Assembly (NCBI GenBank): GCA_021732665.1
Contig: JAKFUL010000046.1
Location: forward strand, 1 to 33,411
From: Acetobacteraceae bacterium
GTDB taxonomy: Bacteria; Pseudomonadota; Alphaproteobacteria; Acetobacterales; Acetobacteraceae
Reading direction: 5' to 3'
DNA: 33,411 bases
Positions 10,964 through 19,700 of the stretch are shown piece by piece (position 1 is the first letter of the stretch; every line of letters begins with the position of its first letter). The notes under the pieces were generated by a model. It saw only the letters and a program-made list of their open reading frames with translations. It did no database searches and had not been told where the DNA came from. Made by a program: the position numbers and the translations under genes.

Positions 10964-11359
10964 ATGGACACCAGGGAACTCATCCAGCGCTATTACGCCG
11001 CCTTCAACGCGCGGGATTGGGAGGGGATGCTCGCCCTGCTCACCCCCGACGTGGCGCATGACATCAACCAGGGCGGCCGCGAGACGGGCGTGGAGGCCTT
11101 TGGCACCTTCCTGGCCCGGATGAACCGCTGCTATGCCGAACAACTGGCGGACATCGTGATCATGGCCGAGGGCGCCCGCGCCGCCGCCGAATTCACCGTC
11201 CATGGCCAGTACATCGCGACCGATGAGGGCCTGCCGCCGGCCACCGGCCAGCGCTACCGCCTTCCCGCCGGCGCCTTCTTCGAGACACGCGGCGGCCGCA
11301 TCGCCCGCGTCAGCAATTTCTACAACCTCGCCGATTGGCTGAAACAGGTGGGCGCATGA
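10964..11359 (+). CDS. Ketosteroid isomerase-related (SnoaL/NTF2-fold) protein
   Basis: This 131-residue protein begins [20 protein letters not shown] and contains [35 protein letters not shown] and [18 protein letters not shown]. This matches the conserved 'ketosteroid isomerase-related protein' family of proteobacteria, a single NTF2-like cone domain with a polar pocket. The true substrate of that family is not known, so no reaction is claimed. It starts divergently from glyQ and its stop overlaps the next start as ATGA (11356-11359), so it is cotranscribed and translationally coupled with the cupin. Upstream in-frame sequence is antisense to glyQ and was not used. Confidence 0.85.
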   Translation: MDTRELIQRYYAAFNARDWEGMLALLTPDVAHDINQGGRETGVEAFGTFLARMNRCYAEQLADIVIMAEGARAAAEFTVHGQYIATDEGLPPATGQRYRLPAGAFFETRGGRIARVSNFYNLADWLKQVGA

Positions 11360-11688
11360 AACTCCCCGAACACCCCTTCACCGTCACCGACTGGTCGAAG
11401 GTGCCGGCCACCCAACACCCCGGCGAAACCGGCCACGCCCTGTGGCGCACGGTGATGATGGGCGAGGCGCGCATCCGCATCGTGGAATACAGCCCCGGCT
11501 ACCTGGCCGACCATTGGTGCGACCGCGGCCATGTGTTGATGGTGCTGGAGGGCGAGCTGGTCTCCGAGCTCAAGGACGGCCGGGAATTCGTGATGACCCC
11601 GGGCAGCAGCTACCACGTCTCCGATTTCGGCGACGCGCCGCATCGTTCCCGCACCGCGGCCGGCGCAAAACTCTTCATTGTGGACTGA
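11356..11688 (+). CDS. DHCW-motif cupin-fold protein
   Basis: This 110-residue single-domain cupin has the pattern [20 protein letters not shown] followed by [16 protein letters not shown] and [15 protein letters not shown]. The conserved DHW-C-GH cluster and the final LFIVD are typical of the small DHCW-type cupin family found next to other small metabolic genes. His and Cys in the first motif could bind a metal. The biochemical role is unknown. It is coupled by a four-base overlap to the SnoaL-like gene upstream. Its 3' end overlaps the convergent lipoprotein gene by 14 bases, leaving no room for a separate terminator. Confidence 0.85.
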   Translation: MKLPEHPFTVTDWSKVPATQHPGETGHALWRTVMMGEARIRIVEYSPGYLADHWCDRGHVLMVLEGELVSELKDGREFVMTPGSSYHVSDFGDAPHRSRTAAGAKLFIVD

Positions 11689-12436
11689 CGCGCGGCACCA
11701 GCCGCCCGACCTCGGTGCCGATTGTCGTCTGCGGTTCCGAGGGCGGGGAGAGCCGCTGCCGCGTTTCCTCGCGCGTCACGCAATCATTGCTGGCCTTCGC
11801 CAGGGCGGCCGGCGTGGGCTGGCCGGCATCCAGCGCATCCAGCACGCAGCGGTCGAAGACGGTGTACTCATATTCCGCGCCGCAACCGAAGGAGGAGCGG
11901 TCCGCCCGCGCCGCCGTCAGCACCACCCGGTTCGGCCGCGCCATCGGCGGCCGGGCGAAATCGCCGGTAAAGCAGCCCGAGGCGATGACGAAGCTGGGCG
12001 CCCGCCCGCAGCCCCGGCTCAGCGCCTGATCCAGCAACGCGGGCGTGATGAAGCTGCTCTCCGCCGCCAGCGCCAGGCCGCGGCCCTGCATGCCATGCAT
12101 GGTCAGGAAGACCAGGCAGGCCTCGCCCGGGCCGGGGCGCATCGCCGCGATCGCCTCCAGCACCGGGGCGCGGAACGCCGGCTCCGCCCCCGCCGCCACC
12201 CTCTCCCGCCGGGCCGAGAAGCGGCGGATGCTGGCCAACCTGCCACTGGCCTGCAGCCTGGCGCCCATGCGTTCCACCGCGCGGTCCCAGACTTCCAGGC
12301 TGGCATCGCCGGCCACCAGCACGGCGTGCCAGCGCGGCGCGGGCTCGGGCCGGGCAGCCTCGGCGGCGGAGACCGGCGGCACCGGCTGCGCGCAGCCGGC
12401 CAGGATGACGAGAATGAGGGTGAGGGCGCGGCGCAT
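11675..12436 (-). CDS. Lipoprotein with C13 (legumain/caspase-like) peptidase fold
   Basis: This 253-residue protein has a short hydrophobic signal ending in the lipobox LAGC, so Cys15 is the lipidated residue. The mature part has the CD-clan layout: strand plus His in CLVFLTMHGMQGRG (His114), then strand plus Cys in FVIASGCFTGDF (Cys155). This is the catalytic His-Cys pair order of C13 peptidases. A later EYEYTVFDRCVLDALD segment is also common in bacterial C13 proteins. It would sit in the periplasm anchored to a membrane. The ATG lies 3 bases after the stop of the upstream substrate-binding protein gene, so they are cotranscribed. Both catalytic residues are present; substrate unknown. Confidence 0.8.
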   Translation of the reverse strand: MRRALTLILVILAGCAQPVPPVSAAEAARPEPAPRWHAVLVAGDASLEVWDRAVERMGARLQASGRLASIRRFSARRERVAAGAEPAFRAPVLEAIAAMRPGPGEACLVFLTMHGMQGRGLALAAESSFITPALLDQALSRGCGRAPSFVIASGCFTGDFARPPMARPNRVVLTAARADRSSFGCGAEYEYTVFDRCVLDALDAGQPTPAALAKASNDCVTREETRQRLSPPSEPQTTIGTEVGRLVPRVSPQ

Positions 12437-12439
12437 GCG

Positions 12440-13396
12440 TCAGTCCAGCCTGATGTTGTTGGCCCGCACGACTTCGCTCCAGCTGAGGGTTTCCGCAGCC
12501 ATCCAGGCGCGGAATTCGGTGGGGCCGGTGGACCGGATCTCGGCGCCCAGGGCGGCCATGCGCTGGGCATTGTCCGGCTCGGCCAGGGCGGTGCGGAAGG
12601 CCGCGTCCAGCCTGGTCACCAGCGCCGGCGGGGTGCGGCCCGCCACGAAGACGCCCTGGAAAGTGCCGGAATTCGGGCCAGGCCAGCCCAGCTCGGCGAA
12701 GGTCGGCAGGTTTTCCAGCCCCTGTCCCAGCCGGTGCGGGCCGGTCACCGCGATGCCGCGCAGCCTGCCGTCACGCACGAAGGGGGCGGTGGCGGTGGCG
12801 CCGTTGATGACCAGCTGCGCCTCGCCCCCCGCCACGGCCGCGACCGAGGCCGCGCCGCCGCGATAGGGCACCAGAGTCAGGTCGGCACCCCAATGCTGCG
12901 CCAGCAGGATCCCGCCCAGATGGGTGGCCGCCCCCACCCCGGCATGGGCGAAATTCACCTGAGACGGGCGGGTGCGGGCCAGCGCCACCAGCTCCGCCGC
13001 GTTCTGCGCCGGCACCGCGGGGTTCACCGCCAGGATATAAGGCGCGAAGATCAGCAGGTTGACCGGCGCCAGGTCATTCAGCGGGTCGAAGGGCAGGCGG
13101 GAATACAGGCTGGGCGCGGTGACCAGCGCCGAGGTATCGATCAGCAGCAGGGTATGGCCATCGGGCGTGCCCTTGGCCACCAGATCGGCGCCCAGCATGC
13201 CCGCGGCACCCGAGCGGTTCTCCACCACCACCTGCTGGCCGAGCTGGCGCGACAGCGAGGGTGCGAGGATGCGTGCCAGGATGTCGCTGGTGCCGCCCGG
13301 AGCGAAGGGCACCACGATGCGGATGGTATGGTCGAAACCTTGCGCCCCTGCCACGGCTGGAATGGCGAGGCTGGCGAGCAGGCTGCGGCGTTGCAT
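12440..13396 (-). CDS. Tripartite tricarboxylate transporter substrate-binding protein (Bug/TctC family)
   Basis: The protein starts MQRRSLLASLAIPAVAGAQG, a signal peptide with an arginine pair, and has 318 residues. The Bug-family fold is shown by IRIVVPFAPGGTSDILARIL, VVVENRSGAAGMLGADLVAK, FAPYILAVNPAVP, VNFAHAGVGAATHLGG and LPTFAELGWPGPNSGTFQG. Such periplasmic proteins capture carboxylates or related small molecules, often without a TctAB permease nearby, and are hugely expanded in Burkholderiales and Acetobacteraceae. No permease gene is visible here. An AGGA ribosome-binding site supports the start at 13396 over 13432. It lies between asparaginase and the C13 lipoprotein on the same strand, which hints at an amide or dicarboxylate ligand (inference). 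Confidence 0.95.
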   Translation of the reverse strand: MQRRSLLASLAIPAVAGAQGFDHTIRIVVPFAPGGTSDILARILAPSLSRQLGQQVVVENRSGAAGMLGADLVAKGTPDGHTLLLIDTSALVTAPSLYSRLPFDPLNDLAPVNLLIFAPYILAVNPAVPAQNAAELVALARTRPSQVNFAHAGVGAATHLGGILLAQHWGADLTLVPYRGGAASVAAVAGGEAQLVINGATATAPFVRDGRLRGIAVTGPHRLGQGLENLPTFAELGWPGPNSGTFQGVFVAGRTPPALVTRLDAAFRTALAEPDNAQRMAALGAEIRSTGPTEFRAWMAAETLSWSEVVRANNIRLD

Positions 13397-13437
13397 GATG
13401 GTTCCTCGGCGTGTTTGGACGCTACTCTGCACCCAGC

Positions 13438-14439
13438 TTAGTATTCGGCAAACATCCTTGCGATTTCGGTGTGGTCGCGGGTCCGCGTCAGCGCCAGCAT
13501 CAGCAGGATGCGGGCCTTCTGCGGCGTCAGGTTGTCGGCGTCGATGAAGCCGAGCTCGCGCTTGCGCGTCGTGCCGAAGACGCGGCCGGAGCCGGCGCGG
13601 GAGGAAACCACCACCACCACGCCTTGGCGGGCGACGCGGTCCAGCGCCTCGGCCTCGCCCGGGCTCATGAAGCCCGGCGCGAAGCCGCCGATGACGATGC
13701 CTTTCGCACCCGCCGCCGCGAAGGCTGCCGCCGCCGCGCCGTCACCGCCGGCGTAGGAGACCATGACATCCACCCGGGGCAGGGCGGTGACGCTGTCGAG
13801 GTCGAACTCGGTATCGGGCGCCGCGCGGCGCAAGGGGCGTCGATACCAGGCGATCTTGTCGCCATCGCAATGGCCGAGCACGCCAAAATCCGGGCTGCGA
13901 AAGGTCTGCATGCGCGAGGTGCTGGTCTTCGTCACCTCGCGCGCCGCGTTGATCTCGTCATTCAGCACCACCAGCGCGCCCAAACCACGGGCGAACGGGT
14001 CGGCCGCCACGCGGATGCCATTGGCCAGGTTCATCGGCGCATCGGTGGCGAGCCCCGAGGAGGGGCGCTGCGCGCCGACGACCACGATGGGCACCGGCAG
14101 CTTGTGGGTGAGGGAGAGGAAATACGCCGTCTCCTCGAGCGTCGCCGTGCCGTGGCCGACCACGATGCCCGCGGCATCGGGGTGCTCCGCCATCGAGGCA
14201 TGGCACAGCGCCAGCAATTCCAGCCACTCCACCGGCCCCAGCGCCGTGCTGGCCACGTTGCGGTAGCGAATGGGCACGACATCGGCCTTTTCCAGCACCT
14301 GCGGCCAGTGCCGGATGATCTCGTCGGCCGCCATGAAGCGGCCCTTGGCGCCATAATCCATGATATCGAATGGGCCATCGACGCCCAGGGCGCTCATTGT
14401 GCCGCCGGTGCCGATAAAAAGAACTTTAGGTTTGCTCAT
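13438..14439 (-). CDS. Asparaginase family protein (type II-like), altered active-site Asp
   Basis: This 333-residue protein aligns end to end with bacterial asparaginase/glutaminase: VLFIGTGGTMSALG (nucleophile Thr14), GIVVGHGTATLEETAYFLSL, VVVGAQRPSSGLATDAPMNL, REVTKTSTSRMQTFRSPDFG and a C-terminal LTPQKARILLMLALTRT. The Lys of VTK is kept. In Escherichia coli AnsB the second motif is HGTDT; here it is HGTAT, so the substrate-binding Asp (equivalent of Asp90) is Ala99. Specificity may therefore differ from L-asparagine; other amidase or lactonase-like reactions are possible. No signal peptide is visible, so it is probably cytoplasmic. The start overlaps the stop of a small upstream reading frame (ATGA, 14436-14439), implying coupled translation. 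Confidence 0.88.
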   Translation of the reverse strand: MSKPKVLFIGTGGTMSALGVDGPFDIMDYGAKGRFMAADEIIRHWPQVLEKADVVPIRYRNVASTALGPVEWLELLALCHASMAEHPDAAGIVVGHGTATLEETAYFLSLTHKLPVPIVVVGAQRPSSGLATDAPMNLANGIRVAADPFARGLGALVVLNDEINAAREVTKTSTSRMQTFRSPDFGVLGHCDGDKIAWYRRPLRRAAPDTEFDLDSVTALPRVDVMVSYAGGDGAAAAAFAAAGAKGIVIGGFAPGFMSPGEAEALDRVARQGVVVVVSSRAGSGRVFGTTRKRELGFIDADNLTPQKARILLMLALTRTRDHTEIARMFAEY

Positions 14440-14606
14440 GCCGCGAAATCCTTTGCGCTTGCCGCCACATCCAGCACATCGCCGAAGAACAGGTGAAAGC
14501 CCGGCAGCGCAGTGCGCGGCCCGACAAGCCGGGCGAAGGGATGATGCGTGACGCACCGGGCGGCCAGCCTGGCCGAAACATCGGGCGTAATGGTGAAGGG
14601 ATGCAT
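14436..14606 (-). pseudogene. Small reading frame resembling the N-terminus of a cysteine (isochorismatase-like) hydrolase, probably truncated
   Basis: From an ATG at 14606 with a good AGGAG ribosome-binding site the frame gives 56 residues: it starts MHPFTITPDVSARLAAR, continues HHPFARLVGPRTAL, and ends DVAASAKDFAA. The beginning resembles the leader and first helix of isochorismatase-like cysteine hydrolases, which continue into a VVDMQN-type strand; that strand and the catalytic Asp, Lys and Cys are absent. It ends overlapping the asparaginase start as ATGA, so it may now act as a coupled leader peptide. The resemblance is by eye and short; it could equally be an unrelated small protein. 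Confidence 0.35.
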
Positions 14607-14699
14607 GTCTGCTCCTGCGGCATTGTGCCGGGGCCGGGTTTCCACCGGCAGGCTAGGCCGGTTTGGCCCCCTTGCCCAAGCCCCCCTTCCAGGGGCGCC

Positions 14700-15128
14700 T
14701 CAGCGCAGCGGGATTACAGATGTCGTAAGCCGGGAGACGCAGGAGAGCCTGCCGTCTCCCCGCCGCAATTCGATGTTCCATACATGCACGTTGCGTCCGA
14801 CCCGGACCGGCCGGCACTCCGCCGTCACCACGTCGCCTTTTGCCACGGGAAGCAGATGATTGGCGTTGATCTCCAGTCCCACGGCGCCGAACCCCTCCTC
14901 GCAGCAATGCCCGGAGGCCATCGAGCCCAAGGTTTCCGCCAGCACGACCGAGACGCCGCCATGCAGCATGCCGAAGGGTTGAATGTGCCGCTCATCGACT
15001 GGCATCTCGGCGCGAAGGAAATCTTCACCCACTTCGACGATGCGTATCCCGAGCAGACCGTTCACGGTGTCCGCGTTGCGGGCATGCACATCAGCGATGC
15101 TGGGAGGGCGTTTCCAGATGGCCATCAT
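14700..15128 (-). CDS. Hotdog-fold acyl-CoA thioesterase, PaaI/YdiI type
   Basis: This 142-residue protein closely follows Escherichia coli YdiI/EntH in style: MAIWKRPPSIADV, LLGIRIVEVGEDFLRAEMPV, HIQPFGMLHGGVSVVLAETL, VGLEINANHLLPVAKGDV and a final SCVSRLTTSV. The hotdog active site has the His56-Gly-Gly turn and the catalytic Glu65. The family hydrolyses aryl- or acyl-CoA thioesters in the cytoplasm. An AAGGA ribosome-binding site supports the start at 15128; the next codon is also ATG. It is transcribed divergently from the glycosyltransferase/polyketide cluster. It could act as an editing or release thioesterase for that cluster, but that is only positional inference, since such genes are common everywhere. 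Confidence 0.9.
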   Translation of the reverse strand: MMAIWKRPPSIADVHARNADTVNGLLGIRIVEVGEDFLRAEMPVDERHIQPFGMLHGGVSVVLAETLGSMASGHCCEEGFGAVGLEINANHLLPVAKGDVVTAECRPVRVGRNVHVWNIELRRGDGRLSCVSRLTTSVIPLR

Positions 15129-15173
15129 TCATTCCTTGCGATGCCCCGGGCGATCTCCGGGCCAACGGCTGGG

Positions 15174-15202
15174 CAAACTGAAGCCTGGCGCGGTCTTGTC
15201 AA
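15174..15202 (-). promoter_or_regulatory. Candidate promoter of the thioesterase gene
   Basis: On the minus strand a perfect TTGACA (15202-15197) lies in the divergent gap between the thioesterase and glycosyltransferase genes. At 17 bases spacing the -10 position reads AGTTTG, a poor match, so the call rests mainly on the -35 element. The same A/T-rich patch (AATATATAGT, 15201-15210) could serve as a -10 region for the rightward cluster. Confidence 0.25.
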
Positions 15203-15313
15203 TATATAGTGCGAAGTTCCATGTTGCGGCGCAGCATGATTGACATGACCCTGACCATCACACGACAAGGTGAAGCGCCCTGGATCGAGCTCCGGCCACG
15301 GCGCCGAACGGAG

Positions 15314-16637
15314 ATGGCAAGCGCCTTGCACGTCGTATTGGACATTTCGCGGCTGCTGTCCTCGGCCTGGCGGGGATACCCGTCGGGGATCGACCGGGTG
15401 GAGTTCGCCTATGCCCGGCATTGGCGCCAGGCCGGGGAGGAGAGCTGCTGCTTCGTCGCCCAGACACCCTGGGGTGGCTTTGCCCTCATTCCCCGCCCCA
15501 TCGCCCTGGCGATGCTGGACGCGCTGGCGGGCAGCCTGGCGGAGGGGCTGGCGAACGGTCCCGCGCATCGCCGGGCGCGCCGGCTGGCCGTGGGCCTTTA
15601 TGCGCGCCTCGCCTCGGGTGTCGGACGGGCCGAATTGATCGACCGCATCCGCCAGCGCCCGGGCAGCATCTTCCTGCTCGTCTCGCACAAGTCGCTGGAA
15701 CAGGCCGGCCCGATCCAGGCGCTGCGCGAGGCCGGCGCGCGGTTCGTGCCGCTGGTGCATGACCTGATCCCCATCACCCATCCGGAATACAACCGGCCAC
15801 GACAGACCGAGGCGCATTACCGCCGCATGCTGGTGACCGGCGGCATGGCCGACGCCGTCATCGTCAACAGCGCCGCCACCGGCGCCGCCGTCACCCATCA
15901 CCTGATGGAACGCGGCTTGGCGCCGCCGCGCATCACCGTGGCGCCGCTGGGCTTCGACCTGCCGCCGCCCGAGACCATTCCGCCGCCGGTGCAGCGCGAA
16001 ACCCCCTATTTCGTCGTGCTCGGCACGCTGGAGCCGCGCAAGAACCATCACATGCTGCTCACCCTCTGGCGCGACCTGTGGGAGACCCTGGGCCCCGGCG
16101 CGCCGCGCCTGGTGATCATGGGCCGCCGCGGCTGGGACAATGAGCCGGTGTTCCGCATGCTCGACCGCTGTGGCGGCTTCGGTGGCCTGGTGGAGGAGCG
16201 CGGCCAGGTCAGCGATGGCGAGGTCGCCTCCGTGCTGTCCGGCGCCCGCGCGCTGCTTTTCCCCAGCTTCGCGGAAGGCTACGGCATCCCGCTGGTCGAG
16301 GCGCTGACACTGGGCGTGCCCGCCATCTGCTCCGATATCCCGGCCCTGGTCGAGGTCGGCGCGGGGGTGCCGGAATACCACCACCCGCTGGACGGCGCGG
16401 CGTGGCGGCGGGCAATTCTGGCCTATTCCACCGATGGCAGCCCCGCCCGCGCCGCGCAGCTTGCGCGGCTGGGGGGGCTGGCGCCGGCCCGACTGGACCA
16501 GCCATTTCGAAGTCACCGACGCCCTGCTGAACCGCATGGCGGCCGAACCGGGCGGGGTACGCCGTGCCATACGCGGCTTGCCGGCCCTGACCCGACGCGG
16601 GTCGCAGGTTGCGCCCCCCCAACCGGGCATGCCATGA
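15314..16637 (+). CDS. GT4-type glycosyltransferase, frameshifted near the 3' end
   Basis: The protein begins MASALHVVLDISRLLSS and has the GT-B layout of family 4: VPLVHDLIPITHPEYN, VNSAATGAAVTHHLME, YFVVLGTLEPRKNHHMLL, then the nucleotide-sugar motif FPSFAEGYGIPLVEALTLG with the E-x7-E pair. It would transfer a sugar from an NDP donor at the cytoplasmic face of the membrane. At a run of seven G (16471-16477) the frame shifts. With six G the frame continues as GGWRRPDWTSHFEVTDALL to a stop at 16635-16637, with strongly G/C-ending codons and a normal GT4 tail. As written, the frame instead runs through poorly coding sequence to 16705. The start is uncertain: 15209, 15221, 15236 and 15245 are also in frame, but family similarity begins at 15314. 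This is the first gene of the polyketide cluster. The shift could be phase variation, slippage or a sequencing error. Confidence 0.85.
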
Positions 16638-16701
16638 GCCCGGGCATGATGATCACGACCGACGCCGGTCAGCTATCGTTGCGCTGGCAGATCAAGCCGC
16701 G

Positions 16702-19700
16702 ATGAAGCCGGGCCGCGCAGCCGCGACATCGCCGGCGCCCGCCGCCCCGGCCGCGGCCATAGCCGTGGTGGGTGCAGCCTGCCGCTTGCCCGGCGCGCCC
16801 GACCTTGCCGGCTTCTGGTCGCTGCTGAGCGAGGGGCGGGATGCCGTCACCGAAATCCCGGCTGAACGCTTCAACACATCGGCCTGGCTGCACCCGCGCC
16901 GGCAGGAACCGGGCAAGACCTATACCTTCGCCGCCGGCGTTCTCGGCGATGTGATGGGCTTCGATCACGCCGCCTTCGGCCTTTCCCCGCGTGAGGCGGC
17001 GGAGATGGACCCGCAGCAGCGGCTGATCCTGGAGCTGGTGCGCGAGGCGCTGGAGCATGCCGGCTGGCCGGAGGCCTCCGTCGCCGGCCGCCCCCTGGGC
17101 GTCTACATGGGCGCGAGCACAACCGATTGGGGCGACCTGCGGCAATTCGACCCCCCGGCGGCCGACCGCTACATGATGACCGGCGCCGCGCTGTCGATCA
17201 TCGCCAACCGGGTCACCAATATCTTCGACCTGCGCGGCCCGGCGCAGACCATTGATACCGCATGTTCGTCCGGCCTTGTGGCGCTGCACCATGCGGCCGA
17301 GGCCCTGCGCATGGGCCGCATCCCGGCCGCCGTGGTGGGCGGCGTGAACATGCTGCTCAGCCCCTTCCCCTTCGGCGGCTTCGCCCGGGCCAGCATGCTC
17401 AGCCCCACCGGCCGCTGCCAGGCTTTTGACAGTCGGGCGGATGGCTATGTCCGGGCCGAGGGCGGCGCGGTGGTCGTCCTCAAGCGGTTGGACGACGCGC
17501 TGCGCGACGGCGATGCGATCCAGGGCGTGATCCTGGCCTCGGGCGTGAACGCGGCCGGGCGCACCATGGGGCTTTCCCTGCCCAGCCAGGCAGCGCAGGC
17601 GGCGCTGCTGCGCGCGCTACTGGCGGACGCCGCCATCGACCCCAACCGCATCCGCTACTTCGAGGCGCATGGCACCGGCACCGCGGCCGGTGACCCGATC
17701 GAGGCCGGCGCGATCGGCGAGGCGGTGGGGAAGCTGCGCGACCGGGGCGCCATGCCCATCGGCTCGGCCAAGACCAATATCGGCCATACCGAGGCCGCCT
17801 CGGGGCTGGTCGGGCTGGTGAAGGGCCTGCTGATGCTCCGGCATGGGCAAATCCCGCCCAGCCTGCATTTCGAGGCGCCCAACCCGCATATCGATTTCCC
17901 GGCGCTGGGGTTGCGGGTGGCGACCAGGCTGGAGAGGTTGCCGGGCCGCGCCGATGCGGTGATGGGCGTGAACAGCTTCGGTTTCGGCGGCACCAATGCC
18001 GGCATCCTGCTGGCAGCGCCGCCGGCGCCCGCGAAGCCCGCCGCCAAGCCCGGAAAACTCCCGCCATTGCTGCTCTCCGCCCGCTCGGCCGAGGCACTGT
18101 CGGGCCTGGCCGAGCGTTGGGTGGGCGCGCTGGAGGGCGCAAGCCAGCCCCGTGCCGCCGGGCTGCTGCGTGGCCAGGTCGCGCATCGCGACCTGTTGCG
18201 GCACCGCCTCGTCACCCGCGCCGCCTCGCCTGCCGATCTGGCGTCGCGGCTGCGCGCCTGGCACCAATCCGGCGAGGGCGAGGGCATGGCCGTGGGCGCC
18301 GCCGCCCGTGGCTCGGGCGTGGCCTTCGTCTTCACTGGCAATGGCGCGCAATGGCCGGGGATGGCGCAGGCCGCCATGCTGCGCAACGGCCCCTTCCGCA
18401 CCGCGCTGCGCGAGGTGGACGCGGCGCTGAAGCCCCTGCTGGGCTGGAGCGTGGCGAAATCCCTCTCCGAGGGCGTGGACGCCGCCACCCTGGCCGCGAC
18501 CGACCATGCCCAGCCACTGCTCTTCGCGGTCCAGCTCGCCCTGGTGGCGGCGCTGGCCGAGCAGGGGATCCGCCCGGCCCTGGTGCTCGGCCATTCGGTG
18601 GGCGAGGTGGCGGCGGCGCATGTCGCCGGCCTGCTCGACCTGAAATCGGCCTGCCGGCTGATCGTCGCCCGCAGCCGGCACCAGCACGCCACAAGGGGGC
18701 ATGGCCGCATGGCCGCGCTGGGAGCGAGCGCCGAGGCCGCCCGCCCCATCCTGGCCGCCTGCGACGTGGCGGGCGAGCCGGCGCTGGAGATCGCCGCCAT
18801 CAACGGCCCGGGCGCCATCACCGTGGCCGGCCCACCGGCGGCGCTGGCAAGGCTCGACGCCGTGGCCAAGGAACAGCGCTGGAGCTTCATCCCGCTCGAC
18901 CTCGATTACGCCTTCCACTCCAGCTACATGGACCCCGTGCGCGGCGCGCTGATGGCCGACCTGCGGCGTCTGCGCGCCCGGGCGCCGGCCGTCCCGATGG
19001 TCAGCAGCGTGACCGGGGAATTGCTGGAGGCGGCGGAGTGCCGCGCCGAATACTGGTGGCGCAACCTGCGCGAACCGGTGCGCTTCGACGCCGCGCTGGC
19101 CCGGGCGGCGAAGCTGCAACCCAGGCTCTTCCTGGAAATCGGCCCCAACCCCGTGCTGCTGAGCTATCTGCGCGAGGGGCTGCGCGCCACGGGCAGCGAG
19201 GCCGGCTATACCCACACCCTCTCCAAGCGCGACCCGGCGGGAGACCCGTTGCCGGCCATCGTGGACCGCGCCACCGCGATGGGGGCGGACCCGCGGCTGG
19301 CCCGGCACTTCCAGGGACCGGCGCTGCGCGACGGCCTGCCCCGCGCGCCGCTCAGCCGCGCCCCGGCGCCGATGCCCCGCACCGGCGAGCGCACGCTGCT
19401 GGCCGAGCAGGCTTCCGTGCATATCCTGCTCGGCACCCGCCGCTCCACCGAGCATCGGGAATGGACCCAGCATCTCGATCTGACCTTGCAGCCCTGGCTG
19501 GCCGATCACCGGCTGGCCGGCGAGGCGGTGCTGCCGGCCGCCGCCATGCTGGACATGGCGCTGGCCGCCGGGCTGGCCCGCCACCCCGAGGCAGCGGCGC
19601 TGGAAGTGAGCGAATTCCACATCTTCCGCGCCATCCCGCTGGAGCTGGAGCGGACGCGCGAAATCCGCTCGCGTCTGGATGAGGACGGAATCTTCACCCT

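Noticed and set aside
11678..13441. 587-codon plus-strand frame opposite the lipoprotein and the substrate-binding protein
   Set aside because: It spans two genuine leftward genes and shows only shadow composition (Gly/Arg/Gln/His-rich).
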